Positions 25,916 to 35,282 are shown, counted from the stretch's first letter. The stretch is 64,000 nt of DNA from Trebonia sp963759545 (GCA_963759545.1 CAVXAB010000035.1:143074-207073); one strand, 5' to 3'. Notes: generated by a model from the sequence alone, not told the origin. A program made the numbers and translations.

Positions 25916-26353
25916 ATGAGCGCTGCGGCCTTGTTCACCTGGATGGCCACGGTCCTTGCTGGCCTGGTTCTTCTCGTTATCTGGCTCATGGAGTACGACC
26001 GCGACTTCCAGACCGGAGCGGCGACCCGCCTGCCCGTGCCGGTGATCTCCGCTCACGCCCTGCTCGGCGCCGGCGGCCTGCTGGTGTGGGGCTTTTACCT
26101 GGTGACAGACGCGGATCCGCTGGCCTATACCACCGTCGCCGCCCTGGGCATCGTCGCCGTCCTTGGCGTGGTCATGGCGGCACGCTGGGTCACCGTGTAT
26201 CGCACCTACGCCGCGCCCGGGTCATCGCCAATGAGAGTGATCGCCGTTCCGCCGGAACGCCACTTCCCGCGCCCGGTCATCGTCATTCACGGCATCTTCG
26301 CCATCACCACCCTCGTCTTGGTGGTGCTCGCCGTGTTCTTCTCCGGCAGCTGA
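25916..26353 (+). CDS. four-helix membrane protein of unknown function
   Basis: A 145-residue hydrophobic protein with four predicted membrane helices (about residues 6-26, 42-62, 68-90 and 120-142). I do not recognise a family. ATG 25916 is preceded by GGAG about 12 bases upstream. It stands alone; the 276 bases before it (25640-25915) show no gene, repeat or clear promoter. Confidence 0.65.
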   Translation: MSAAALFTWMATVLAGLVLLVIWLMEYDRDFQTGAATRLPVPVISAHALLGAGGLLVWGFYLVTDADPLAYTTVAALGIVAVLGVVMAARWVTVYRTYAAPGSSPMRVIAVPPERHFPRPVIVIHGIFAITTLVLVVLAVFFSGS

Positions 26354-26392
26354 CCCGACGCAGCGTCGGGTGGCGTGGCGCGACCGCCGCAA

Positions 26393-26821
26393 CTATGGCC
26401 GGCGGCGGTGCCTCCGCCGACGGGTCCAGGTGCGGGCAAGCAGCCGCACCAGGGTCAGCGAAGCCAGCACCGTGATCGTCACGTCTACCGCTGGTACCCA
26501 GCGGACCTGATCGCCGTTCACGACGTAAGCGCCTGAGGGCAGTACCAGCCCGCCGAAGCCCCCGCCGGCCTCCGTGCGCCCTGAGTCCTGCGGTGTGCTG
26601 TCGCGCGCGGCGTCGGACGCGCCGGGCGCATCGGGCGCGCCGGGCGCGCCGGGGCCGGCGGCCTGGTCACCGCGCCGGTTGTGCCCTGTGCCCCCGCCGC
26701 CACCGCCGGCGACGATCGCGACCGGGATGATAAGCGTGCCGTCCTTCTCGTACGCTTCGCCGAACGCGCGGCGCACCGAGAGATTGTCCGCCACCTTCGC
26801 CAAGAGATTCTCTACGTCCAC
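26393..26821 (-). CDS. GerW/YtfJ-family sporulation protein
   Basis: A 142-residue protein of the GerW (Spore_YtfJ) family, needed for spore germination or maturation in some spore formers and present in many actinomycetes. The N-terminal hallmark is LSVRRAFGEAYEKDGTLIIPVAIVAGGGGGG; the C-terminal half has GGGFGGLVLPSGAYVVNGDQVRWVPAVDV and ends with a membrane-proximal helix and an Arg-rich tail. Between the halves lies an unusual ~40-residue Gly/Ala/Pro/Asp-rich linker (GAPGAPDAPGASDAA). Monocistronic; about 240 bases separate it from the LLM gene upstream. Confidence 0.87.
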   Translation of the reverse strand: MDVENLLAKVADNLSVRRAFGEAYEKDGTLIIPVAIVAGGGGGGTGHNRRGDQAAGPGAPGAPDAPGASDAARDSTPQDSGRTEAGGGFGGLVLPSGAYVVNGDQVRWVPAVDVTITVLASLTLVRLLARTWTRRRRHRRRP

Positions 26822-27064
26822 GTCAAGCGCCTCCTCGTGCTTCCAGTTCGGTCATGCCGCGTCAGCGGAGCCAGCGTCCTGACGGATCGACAGGTGCCAC
26901 CGGGCATGGAATGCATGCGAGTACCCAGCGAGCATCGTTCCCCAAGCCGACTGCCGGTATTAGTGTCTGGCTCGCCGATCATCGCCGGGGTCGCGAACTC
27001 CGGCGGGGCCGGTGCCTGGTGGCCGTCCGAAGGGCGATGAGGCCTTTACCATCCCGTCCTGGCG

Positions 27065-28081
27065 TTAGCCGAGTACGGCGTCGCGGATTGCCCGCAGTTC
27101 CGGCTCGGAATCCGGGCCCGTGACGAGCAGAGTGGTGACCGGGCTGTCTCGCCACAGTTGAAGCCGCTCACGGATCCGCGCGATGGGGCCAAGCAGGCAC
27201 ACCGCGTCCGCGAGCTCATCCGGCACCGCGTCGATCGCCTCGTCGCGGCGGCCGTCCAGGAACAGCTCCTGGACCCGGCGGCCCGCCTCCTCATATCCCA
27301 TCCTGGTGACCACGTCGAGGTGGAAGTTGCGGGTGCGGGCGCCCATGCCGCCGATGTAGAACCCCAGCGTCTGCTTGGCAGTGCGCAGCGCGGCTGGCAC
27401 GTCGTCGGTGAGGATGACGTTGACCGTGGCAGCGATGTCGAAGCCCGGCCGCGCCCCGGCGAGGGCGCCGCCGTATACCTGGCCGATCTTCTGCGGATCG
27501 GTAAACAACGCTAGCCAGCCGTCAGCGATCTCGGCGGCGAGGGCCACGTTCTGCGGGCCCTGCGCGCCTAGGTAGATGGGGATGTCGTCACGGAGCGGCG
27601 GGATGTTCAGCATGAGCGGCTTGCCCAGCCCCGTCCCCGGGCGGTAGGGCAGCGGGTAGTGGCAGCCGGTGCTGCGGGCAGGCCGCTGCCTGCGCCACAT
27701 CACCCGTAGCAGGTCGACGTACTCGCGGGTCCGCGCCAGCGGCTGGGCGAACGGCGTCCCGTACCAGCCCTCCGCCACCTGCGGGCCCGAGACCCCGACG
27801 CCGAGCAGCAGCCGACCGCCGGACAGGTGATCAAGCGTCACCGCGGCCATGGCCGTCGCGGCGGGGGTACGGGCGCTGATCTGCATCACCGAGGTGCCCA
27901 GCTTGATCCGGCTGGTCCGCGCGCCGTACCACGCCAGTGGGGTCAGCGCATCCGATCCCCATGATTCCGCCGTCCACACCGACTCATACCCCAGGCGCTC
28001 CGCCGCCAGCACCACCTCGCTGGCATCACCCGGCGTGACCCAGTAGCCGAGATTCAGGCCCAGCCTCAGCTTGTCCGTCAC
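27065..28081 (-). CDS. LLM-class (likely F420-dependent) oxidoreductase
   Basis: A 338-residue luciferase-like monooxygenase fold. N-terminus LRLGLNLGYWVTPGDASEVVLAAERLGYESVWTAESWGSDALTPLAWYGARTSRIKLGTSVMQI; core LDHLSGGRLLLGVGVSGPQVAEGWYG; DDIPIYLGAQGPQNVALAAEIADGWLALF. These features match mycobacterial and streptomycete F420-dependent LLM enzymes. Substrate unknown. GTG 28081 was chosen since homology starts there; the frame extends ~67 codons upstream without similarity. The 646-base gap to the next gene contains a strong hairpin (28388-28429) and no gene. Confidence 0.9.
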   Translation of the reverse strand: MTDKLRLGLNLGYWVTPGDASEVVLAAERLGYESVWTAESWGSDALTPLAWYGARTSRIKLGTSVMQISARTPAATAMAAVTLDHLSGGRLLLGVGVSGPQVAEGWYGTPFAQPLARTREYVDLLRVMWRRQRPARSTGCHYPLPYRPGTGLGKPLMLNIPPLRDDIPIYLGAQGPQNVALAAEIADGWLALFTDPQKIGQVYGGALAGARPGFDIAATVNVILTDDVPAALRTAKQTLGFYIGGMGARTRNFHLDVVTRMGYEEAGRRVQELFLDGRRDEAIDAVPDELADAVCLLGPIARIRERLQLWRDSPVTTLLVTGPDSEPELRAIRDAVLG

Positions 28082-28387
28082 AGGCACCGCCTCCGCGCAT
28101 GGGCCGTCAAAGCCCGCCGCACCGCATCCCGGTTGACCGGCAAGACCGGACACGACGAGAGGACCCGCCTCCGCTTTCGCGGATCTCGATTGCGCGGTGC
28201 GCGGACCTGGTCCGTTCCCCCGCGTCTGCCTGGGGTCCTCTGTCGTCCTCCCATTCCATCTGGCCACTGCAGTACGCGCCACCGGCCAACGTCCCCGCTA
28301 CACGGGACCATCGGTCCTCCATTGAAGTGCCAGCGTGACTGGCGCAAACCACCGCAAACCGGGCAGCCCGTGCGGCGTGACAGGGAT

Positions 28388-28429
28388 AGCGGATCGTTGA
28401 CCACGCTATGGCGTGGTCAACGATCCGCT
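28388..28429. other. perfect 19-bp hairpin in a 646-base gene-free gap
   Basis: AGCGGATCGTTGACCACGC (28388-28406) pairs exactly with 28411-28429 around the four-base loop TATG. It lies ~300 bases from either flanking gene (the LLM start on the left, a membrane gene start on the right), so it is neither an obvious terminator nor an operator of one promoter. No other copy is seen in the window. The rest of 28082-28727 holds no gene I can support. Confidence 0.75.
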
Positions 28430-28727
28430 GTCTTCGTGATGGGCCCCGGCACCCCGGCGGTGCGGGTGAAATGTCCCTTTTGCCAATGGGTTGCGGGCGC
28501 GCCAGCCCCTGAGCGCATCCGGCACGCCGGCCGTACCGCAAGCTGAGTCGCGAATGCGCGCATTACAGCAGAACAACCGATCTGTCACGCATGCTCTGCA
28601 GCTGACCCGTTCCTCGCCGGCAATCTGGCCGGCGCCATGGGTCGCTCGGAACGGAGATCTTCATTCTGACGGGACCGGCTGTGGTTTTTCACGACCACAG
28701 AGGTGATCATGAGGGTGGGGGGTTGAC

Positions 28728-29339
28728 ATGACCGATGTCGGAAATGTGCAGGCAGGAGCCGTTGAGGGTACACCGGGTCTGCGCGGGTCCCGCGTCCAGG
28801 TCGTCCCGCTTCGCGGGCTGCCGGTCGTCGCCGCGGTCGTGGTGTTCGTCATCGCGTCGATCGCGGGGAACTGGCTGTGGGCCCTGACCTTCTGCCACGT
28901 GGTGGGGGGCGCGCTGTGGACGGCGATCGACCTGTTCGTCGGGCTGATCATCGGACCGATCCTGGGACGGCTGCCGGTCCCCGCCCGGGCCGAGTTCTCG
29001 GCCCGGTTCATGCCCAAGATGGTGCTGCTCATGCCCACCCTGGTGCTGATGACGCTCGCGGCCGGGTTCCAGCTGGCGCTGAAGGAGGGGAACCTGGCAC
29101 CCGGCAACCCGAACCACGCCTGGCTGATCGCCTCCTACTGCGTGGTCGGCGTGATGGCCGTGATCGCCCTCGGCGTGCTCGAGCCGGCCAACATCACCGT
29201 CCTGGTCGAGATGCGTAAGCAGCGGCCGGACGGGCAGGTGATCGGCTCGCTGATGCGGCGTTTCATCTATACCGCGGGGATCACCGGCCTGATGCAGGTC
29301 GCGACCCTCATCATCATGACCAGGGTGGCGACACAATGA
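28728..29339 (+). CDS. integral membrane protein of unknown function (gene 1 of pair)
   Basis: A 203-residue protein with about five membrane helices: residues 30-50, 53-80 (FCHVVGGALWTAIDLFVGLIIGP), 95-115, 130-152 and 178-198. A conserved-looking His sits early in helix 2, as in some haem-binding or DUF-type membrane proteins, but no family is certain. ATG 28728 follows GGTGGGGGG. Its stop overlaps the ATG of the next gene (ATGA), so the two are probably subunits or partners made in equal amounts. Confidence 0.7.
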   Translation: MTDVGNVQAGAVEGTPGLRGSRVQVVPLRGLPVVAAVVVFVIASIAGNWLWALTFCHVVGGALWTAIDLFVGLIIGPILGRLPVPARAEFSARFMPKMVLLMPTLVLMTLAAGFQLALKEGNLAPGNPNHAWLIASYCVVGVMAVIALGVLEPANITVLVEMRKQRPDGQVIGSLMRRFIYTAGITGLMQVATLIIMTRVATQ

Positions 29340-29734
29340 GGCGCCTTCCCCCGATCGCCCAGCTGACGGTCTGCTCACTGGCCCTGGTCGTCATCGGGGG
29401 CATCCTGATGGCGTCCTACGTCCCGCGCCAGCCGCCGCTGGCCGTGCCCGCGGCGCTCACCGCGGTGAGTGCCGTGCTCGCCCTGACCAGCGGGCTCCTG
29501 CTGTCCAGGCTGAAGCAGTTCGCGTGGCCGCGGTTCTTCCTGGCGTTCCGGTGGGCGCTGCTGGCCTACGTCATCTCGGCCGGGATGATCGGCTTCGCCT
29601 TCGTCCGTGATCACACCCGGGGCGCTCCGCTGGCCCTCGTGATCGTGATGCTCGTGATCTTCGCGCTCGACGTGCCGGTCGTCATCGCCTTCACCGTGGC
29701 GCGCTACTCCTCACCGCCGTACGCGTCCACCTAA
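29336..29734 (+). CDS. integral membrane protein of unknown function (gene 2 of pair)
   Basis: A 132-residue protein, nearly all membrane: about four helices (residues ~6-28, 33-53, 66-88, 98-122), with a short charged loop LSRLKQFAWPRF in the middle. No motif identifies it. Coupled to the preceding gene through an ATGA overlap, and convergent with an MFS gene 47 bases away. Confidence 0.65.
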   Translation: MRRLPPIAQLTVCSLALVVIGGILMASYVPRQPPLAVPAALTAVSAVLALTSGLLLSRLKQFAWPRFFLAFRWALLAYVISAGMIGFAFVRDHTRGAPLALVIVMLVIFALDVPVVIAFTVARYSSPPYAST

Positions 29735-29781
29735 TCGCCGGACTTGACGTCACCGGGGCCGCGTTCGTTTCCGCGGTGCTG

Positions 29782-31086
29782 TCAGATCCCGTCGGCCTCG
29801 CGCAGGCGCTCCGCTTGGGTCGCCGACTCCGGCGGGGCCTGTCCAACGCGCTGGGTCAGCACGGTCATCCGGCGGCCGAGCAGGCCGACCGCGATCAGGT
29901 CAACGAGGGCGACCGCGGCCAGCGGCAGCCACAGCGCCGCCGCGCCGGCGTGCAGCGCGACCGCCACGGTAGCCGGGACGATGATGTCACCGATGCTGAA
30001 CGTGATCTGGTAGGCCGATGTGTAGCGGCCGATAGCCCCGGGGGGCGCCGACTCGGTCACGACCGCGGGCACGACGGCGGCCTGCATCACCTCGCACACG
30101 GCCACGGGCAGGATGGCGATCAGCACGAGAGCCACCGCGGCGCCGGCCGGAAGCAGGTGCACGAGCAGGAAGACGGCGAGCGCGACGATCATGCATGCCT
30201 GCGAGGCAATCAGGACGTTCCGGCGCCTTCGGCCGGAGATCGCGGACATCACGATCGGCGCGGACACCGCCACCAGGGTCGCGTTCAGTGCGAGAGCGAC
30301 ACCGGGCGCCCATTTCGGCAGGTGGAGGATGTCCACCACGAACACCGGCAGCGCCAGGGGGATCGCGAGCGCCAGGAACGTAATGCCGACGTTGATTGCC
30401 ACGAATCCGAGGAACGCATGGTCGCGCAGCATCGGCTTCCGGCTGCTGCCCCCGGACCCGGCCCCCGCTTCTGCGCCCTGGCGCGGCGCGGCCGCGCCGG
30501 TCCGCACCCTCGCGGAGAGGAAAGCCGCGAGGACGAACGAGGCGCCGTTCGCCGCGGCGACGCCGATGTACCCTCCGTGTCCGCCGACGGTCACCGTGGC
30601 TCCCGCGATCACCCCGCCTGCGGCCAGGCCCGCGGTTCGCAGCGCGGTGGCCAAGGCGAACCAGTGCTCGCGCTCGCCCTCCTTGGCGACGGCGAAGATC
30701 AGGGGAGCGTAGGCCACCCAGAAGATCGAGTTGCCGATCTGGACCAGGACCGCGGCGGCGACAAGCTGCCAGAACCCGTGCACGAACAGGTAACCGGCAA
30801 AGCCTGCCGCCTGCAGGAGCTGCGACGCGATGACTGCGGCACGGGGCCCGAACCGGTCGATCAGCGGCCCGGCCACGATGGTCACCGGGATCCGCACGAG
30901 GGCGGCGACCGACAGCCCCAGCCCGATCCGCGCCAGCGGCAAGGGGGTGGTCGCCTGGAAGAACAGCAGCGAGAAGGGCAGGAACATCCCAGTCCCGACA
31001 GCGTCAATGAAGAATGCGCCAACCAGCCCCGGCTGGCTGCGGGCACTGTGGGTAAACCCGGGGCCATGACCGAGATGCGACGACAT
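29782..31086 (-). CDS. MFS transporter
   Basis: A 434-residue, 12-helix major facilitator, complete in one frame. Recognised by GAFFIDAVGTGMFLPFSLLFF (helix 1 with the conserved Asp), a motif-A-like loop GPLIDRFGPRAAVIAS, and the long central loop (ARVRTGAAAPRQGAEAGAGSGGSSRKP) between the two six-helix halves. This looks like a small-molecule exporter; the substrate is unknown. ATG at 31086. The gene is separate from the GH3 gene upstream on the same strand, with a terminator between them. Confidence 0.88.
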   Translation of the reverse strand: MSSHLGHGPGFTHSARSQPGLVGAFFIDAVGTGMFLPFSLLFFQATTPLPLARIGLGLSVAALVRIPVTIVAGPLIDRFGPRAAVIASQLLQAAGFAGYLFVHGFWQLVAAAVLVQIGNSIFWVAYAPLIFAVAKEGEREHWFALATALRTAGLAAGGVIAGATVTVGGHGGYIGVAAANGASFVLAAFLSARVRTGAAAPRQGAEAGAGSGGSSRKPMLRDHAFLGFVAINVGITFLALAIPLALPVFVVDILHLPKWAPGVALALNATLVAVSAPIVMSAISGRRRRNVLIASQACMIVALAVFLLVHLLPAGAAVALVLIAILPVAVCEVMQAAVVPAVVTESAPPGAIGRYTSAYQITFSIGDIIVPATVAVALHAGAAALWLPLAAVALVDLIAVGLLGRRMTVLTQRVGQAPPESATQAERLREADGI

Positions 31087-31141
31087 GCACAGAACCTATC
31101 GTTCCGCCCCAGAACGGGTCAGAACGGGTTCCGGGCAGCGT

Positions 31142-31178
31142 ACTTCGGTCCCTGCTCGCGGGGAGCAGGGACCGAAGT
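31142..31178 (-). terminator. terminator hairpin after the GH3 gene
   Basis: ACTTCGGTCCCTGCTC (31142-31157) pairs perfectly with 31163-31178 across GCGGG. The 16-bp stem begins 12 bases beyond the GH3 stop on the minus strand. There is no U-tract, as usual in actinomycetes. Confidence 0.75.
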
Positions 31179-31190
31179 GATCGCCCGGTA

Positions 31191-34100
31191 TCAGCTGCCG
31201 ATGGTCGGCGTGCCGGATCCGACCGCCATCGCGAACACGTGCAACGCGGTGATCCCGTTGCCGGCGCCTGCGCTCACCGTCGGCAGCGTGACCGAGGCCA
31301 CGGTCTTGCCTGCCTGCAGCGGCACCGACGCGAAGTAGATGCTCACCGGGTGCGCGGTCTGCGTGGTGCTGGTGAAGTTCCAGCTCGTTGTGGTGGTGGC
31401 GATCTGGTCGCCGGCCACCGGCGCGTTGTTGTACCAGTCCGCCATGACCAGGCTGTAAGACTGGGTGGTGCCGTCGGTGTAGGTGATCGTCCCGGTCCCG
31501 CTGGCCGCCCCGAACGCGCCGGCGCCCAGGAAGCCCAGGTCGGTCCCTGACCCGGTCAGGTCGATCTTCTGCCCGTCGGCGATTACGTTGTTGGCCGTGC
31601 CGACGGCGGTGGGCCAGGTGAACGTGGTCCCGCCGAACGTCGCCTGGCCGCCCGCGGTGAGCGGAGTCGGCGTGCCCGCCGCCAGGGCCTGGGCGGAGAA
31701 GCTCTCGCCGGTGCCGTCGAAGTTGCCCGGCGCGGGGTTGGCGTTGTCGGTGATCCCGACGTTGTCGTAGGCGGCGGAGAGCGAGGAGTAAGGCGCTCCG
31801 GTGGTCGGCGTCCCCGTTCCGGTGGCCATCGCGAAGATGTGCATCGCCGTGGTGCCGCCCGCGTTGTTGAGTACCGGCAGCGTGACCGACGACACCTGCT
31901 TGCCTGCCTGCAGCGGCACCGAGGCGAAGTAGAGGCTCACCGGGTGCGCGGTCTGCGTGGTGCTGGTGAAGTTCCAGCTCGTGGTGGTGGTCAGGAGCTG
32001 GTTGCCGACCGCGGGGCTGTTGGCGTACCAGTCCGCCATGTTGAGGTTGAACGACTGGCTGCTGCCGTCGGTGTAGTGCACGGCGACCGCGCCGCTGGCG
32101 GTGCCGTTCTGGCTGGCGCCGAGGAACCCGAGGTCGGTGCCCGACCCGGACAGCGCGACGGTCTGGCCGCCGGCCACCACGTTGTCCGGGGTTCCCGCCG
32201 CGGCCGAGGGCCAGGTGAACGTGGTGCCGCCGATCGTGACCTGCTTGCCGGGGGTCAGCGCGGTCGGCGTGCCCGCGGCGAGGGCCTGGGCGGAGTAGCT
32301 GTCGCCGACCCCGTCGTAGTTGGCCGCCGCCACGTCGGAGTTGTCGCTGATCCCGGTGTTGTTGTAGGCGGCGGTGAGCGAGGAGGCCGCGACGGTCACC
32401 GTGGCCGACGCCTCCACCGTGCTGCTGCGGTCATCGGAGTTGCCTGCCGTGGGCCTGACCGTGACGGTCAGCGTGCTGTCGCCCGGCTGGGCGTTGGCCG
32501 GCGCGGTCACGGTGAAGTGCACGGTGACGGTCTGGCCCGGGGCGATCGTGACCGGCGCCGGGTTGCTGACGGTCCAGCCGGCCGGTGCGTTGAGCGTGAA
32601 CCGCGCCTGCGGCATCGCGTAGTCACCGTCGTTGACGAGGGTGGCGGTCACGCGGGCGGGGGTGCCCGGCATCACGGTGGTCGGGGCACTGATGGTGGCG
32701 TAGCGGGCCCCGAGCGTCCGGTCGACCGTGAAGCTGCCGCGCAGTGGCAGGTTGGCCGGGCCCGAGGAGTCGCCGACGTCGACGCCGAACGTGCCGTCGG
32801 GGACCACCCAGCCGTTGGCCGTGTCGTTCCAGTACGACAGGTCCTGGCCGGAGAGGGTGAAGTGGACGGTCGTGGACTGCCCGGGCTTCAGCGTGACCTT
32901 CTGGAATCCCTTGAGCTGACGCGGCGGCTCGCCGGCCGCGGCCGGGTCGTCCAGGTACAGCTGGGCCACGTCTGAGCCGGTCACCTTGCCGGTGTTGGTG
33001 ACGACGGCGGACACCGTCACCTGCTTGCCCGACTGCCCGTTGCAGCCGCAGGCGGGCGTTCCCGGGTTCGACGTGCCGTTCATGACCTCCCGCGGGGTGA
33101 CGCTCAGGTGGCTGTAGGCGAACGTCGTGTAGGACAGGCCGTAGCCGAACGGGAACAGCGGGGTCTCGTTGTTCGCGTCGTAGTAGCGGTACCCGACGTC
33201 AATGCCCTCGGAGTACTGCACCTCGCCGCCGGTCCCAGGGAACTCGCTCGGGGTGGACGCGGGCACCTGCGAGAGGCTGGTGGGGAAGGTCACCGGCAGG
33301 TGGCCGCTCGGGTTGGTCTGGCCGAACAGCACCGAGGCCAGCGCCGTGCCGTTGCTCTCGCCCGGGTACCAGGCGTCGAGCACCGAGGAGACCTGGTTGA
33401 GCCAGGGCATGGTCACCGGGGCGCCCGCGTCCACGACCACGACGGTGTGCGGGTTGGCCGCGGCCACCGCCGAGATCAGCTCGTTCTGCGCGGACGGCAG
33501 GGACAGGCTCACGCGGTCCGCCGCCTCGGACTCGGTGTCGTCGGACACGACGACCACCGCGGTGGAGGCCGACTTCGCCGCGGCGACCGCCTGCGCGATT
33601 CCCGGCGCCAGGTCGGACGGGGTGGCCCAGCTCAGCGACGCCGACGGGCCGCCGCCGGAAAGCGACAGGGTGTACGTCTGGCCGGCCGTCAGGTCCACGC
33701 TCACCGAGTAGGTGGAGACCGGCGGCGTACCCGGGTTGGCGAGGATCTCCTTGCCGTCCAGGTACAGGTTGGTCGCGGTGTAAGAGCCCGGGTTCTTGAA
33801 CGCCAGCACGTAGGTGCCGGTCTCCGGGGCGGTCAGCGTGCCGGTGTAGTTCTGGCCGTAGTTGGTCGCCTGGTACGCCGGGGTCAGGTCGGTGCTCGGG
33901 ATCGCCGACAAGGACGTGTCCGTGGGCAGGCCCTGCACGTAGTTCACCGTGGTCCCCGTCCCGGCCGCGGCCTGGATGCCCTGCAGCGGGGTCACGTTGA
34001 ACGTGGAGGTCACGTAGGCGCTGCCGCCGCCGGTGTCGGTCGGCGCCGCGGAGGCGGCCGGGCCGATCACCGCCACGGACCCCGCCCCGTTCGCCGCCAG

Positions 34101-35282
34101 CGGCAGGGTGCCGCGGTCGTTCTTCAGCAGCACCGTGCCCTGCTCGGCGACGGAGGTGGAGACCGCCTGGTGGGCGGCGGTGGTGACGGTCGCGCTGGTC
34201 GTCCCGGTCGGCGGGTTGTTGAACTCGTTGAACTTGAACATCTCGGTCAGGATGCGGCTGACCATGCCGTTGAGCGTGGCCATGGAGACCTGGCCGGACT
34301 GCACCGCCGCCTGCAGCGCCGGGCCGTAGAACACCGCCGAGGGCATCTCCTGGTCATTGCCGGCGTCGGCGGACTGCACCGTGGAGTGGGTGGCGCCGTA
34401 GTCCGACGTGACGAAGCCGGGGTAGCCCCAGTTCTGGTCCAGGGTGGTCTGCAGCAGGTACTGGTTCTGGCAGGCGGCCTGGCCGTTGATGTAGCTGTAG
34501 GCGCACATCACCGACGACGCGTGGGCCTCCGTCGTCCCGGCGTAGAACGCGGGAAGGTAGATCTCTTGCTCCGCCCGGGTGCTCACGATCGCGTTGTCGG
34601 CCGGGGCGTTGCGGTTGGTCTCCTGGTTATAGACGGCGAGGTGCTTGATCTGCGCCATCTCATCCTGGCTCTGCACGCCGTTGACGTCGGCGACCGCCAG
34701 CGCGGAGTTCAGGTACGGGTCCTCGGTGTAGGCCTCGAACGACCGTCCCCAGCGCGGGTCACGGTCGATGTTGACCGTCGGCCCCAGGTCCACCATGGCG
34801 CCCTTGGCATGCTCTTCCGAGCCGACGACCTGCCCGTACTGGGTAGCCAGGGAGGTGTCGAAGGTGGCCGCCAGGGAAGCGGCGGAGGGCATCTGCGTCA
34901 CGCCGGTCAGGCCGTCACCCACGCCGAGCGGGCCGTCCTCCTCGCCGATGGCCGGGATGCACAGGCTCGGGATCGGGGCGATGTAGAAGACGTACGGCTC
35001 GCTGGTCCCGGCGCCGGTCACCATGTTGATCTTGTTGGCCAGGGTCATCTGCGCCATGAGCATCGACACCCGCTGCGCCACCGGCAGCGACTGGTTGAGC
35101 CACGGGCAGGAGGTCGTGTCCGCGGCCGTCCTGGCGGTTCCCCCGGCCTGGGCCGCGGCGCCCGAGGCGGGGGCCACGAGCGCCGCCAGCGGCAGTGCCA
35201 GCGCCGCCGCGGCCGTCGCTACTACCCTGAACAACCAACGACGATTTCTCACGCCGGGGAACGACTTCACGACGCCTCCCAT
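31191..35282 (-). CDS. secreted multidomain GH3 β-glucosidase
   Basis: A 1363-residue exported glycoside hydrolase. Signal peptide: residues 1-~46 (NRRWLFR then an Ala/Leu core, AQA cleavage). GH3 N-domain ~55-370 with KHLAVYNQETNR (Lys213/His214) and the nucleophile in GFVTSDYGATHS (Asp294). A PA14 domain (~455-560) is inserted in the GH3 C-domain, which resumes VVVVSDDTESEAADRVSL and has the acid/base region; a fibronectin III-like domain follows (~740-840). A NEW3 domain lies at ~855-945, then two tandem copies of a ~190-residue domain that share SAQALAAGTPT and GSGTDLGFLGA. Without the C-terminal additions it would be ~850 residues, so it is much longer than usual. An alternative GTG start at 35270 has GGGAGG just upstream. 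Likely degrades plant or fungal β-glucosides outside the cell. Confidence 0.93.
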   Translation of the reverse strand: MGGVVKSFPGVRNRRWLFRVVATAAAALALPLAALVAPASGAAAQAGGTARTAADTTSCPWLNQSLPVAQRVSMLMAQMTLANKINMVTGAGTSEPYVFYIAPIPSLCIPAIGEEDGPLGVGDGLTGVTQMPSAASLAATFDTSLATQYGQVVGSEEHAKGAMVDLGPTVNIDRDPRWGRSFEAYTEDPYLNSALAVADVNGVQSQDEMAQIKHLAVYNQETNRNAPADNAIVSTRAEQEIYLPAFYAGTTEAHASSVMCAYSYINGQAACQNQYLLQTTLDQNWGYPGFVTSDYGATHSTVQSADAGNDQEMPSAVFYGPALQAAVQSGQVSMATLNGMVSRILTEMFKFNEFNNPPTGTTSATVTTAAHQAVSTSVAEQGTVLLKNDRGTLPLAANGAGSVAVIGPAASAAPTDTGGGSAYVTSTFNVTPLQGIQAAAGTGTTVNYVQGLPTDTSLSAIPSTDLTPAYQATNYGQNYTGTLTAPETGTYVLAFKNPGSYTATNLYLDGKEILANPGTPPVSTYSVSVDLTAGQTYTLSLSGGGPSASLSWATPSDLAPGIAQAVAAAKSASTAVVVVSDDTESEAADRVSLSLPSAQNELISAVAAANPHTVVVVDAGAPVTMPWLNQVSSVLDAWYPGESNGTALASVLFGQTNPSGHLPVTFPTSLSQVPASTPSEFPGTGGEVQYSEGIDVGYRYYDANNETPLFPFGYGLSYTTFAYSHLSVTPREVMNGTSNPGTPACGCNGQSGKQVTVSAVVTNTGKVTGSDVAQLYLDDPAAAGEPPRQLKGFQKVTLKPGQSTTVHFTLSGQDLSYWNDTANGWVVPDGTFGVDVGDSSGPANLPLRGSFTVDRTLGARYATISAPTTVMPGTPARVTATLVNDGDYAMPQARFTLNAPAGWTVSNPAPVTIAPGQTVTVHFTVTAPANAQPGDSTLTVTVRPTAGNSDDRSSTVEASATVTVAASSLTAAYNNTGISDNSDVAAANYDGVGDSYSAQALAAGTPTALTPGKQVTIGGTTFTWPSAAAGTPDNVVAGGQTVALSGSGTDLGFLGASQNGTASGAVAVHYTDGSSQSFNLNMADWYANSPAVGNQLLTTTTSWNFTSTTQTAHPVSLYFASVPLQAGKQVSSVTLPVLNNAGGTTAMHIFAMATGTGTPTTGAPYSSLSAAYDNVGITDNANPAPGNFDGTGESFSAQALAAGTPTPLTAGGQATFGGTTFTWPTAVGTANNVIADGQKIDLTGSGTDLGFLGAGAFGAASGTGTITYTDGTTQSYSLVMADWYNNAPVAGDQIATTTTSWNFTSTTQTAHPVSIYFASVPLQAGKTVASVTLPTVSAGAGNGITALHVFAMAVGSGTPTIGS

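Noticed and set aside
29776..31338. A 520-codon plus-strand frame opposite the MFS gene
   Set aside because: Composition (many Arg, His, Asp, Gly repeats) is typical of antisense frames in high-G+C DNA; the minus strand encodes a clear 12-helix transporter.
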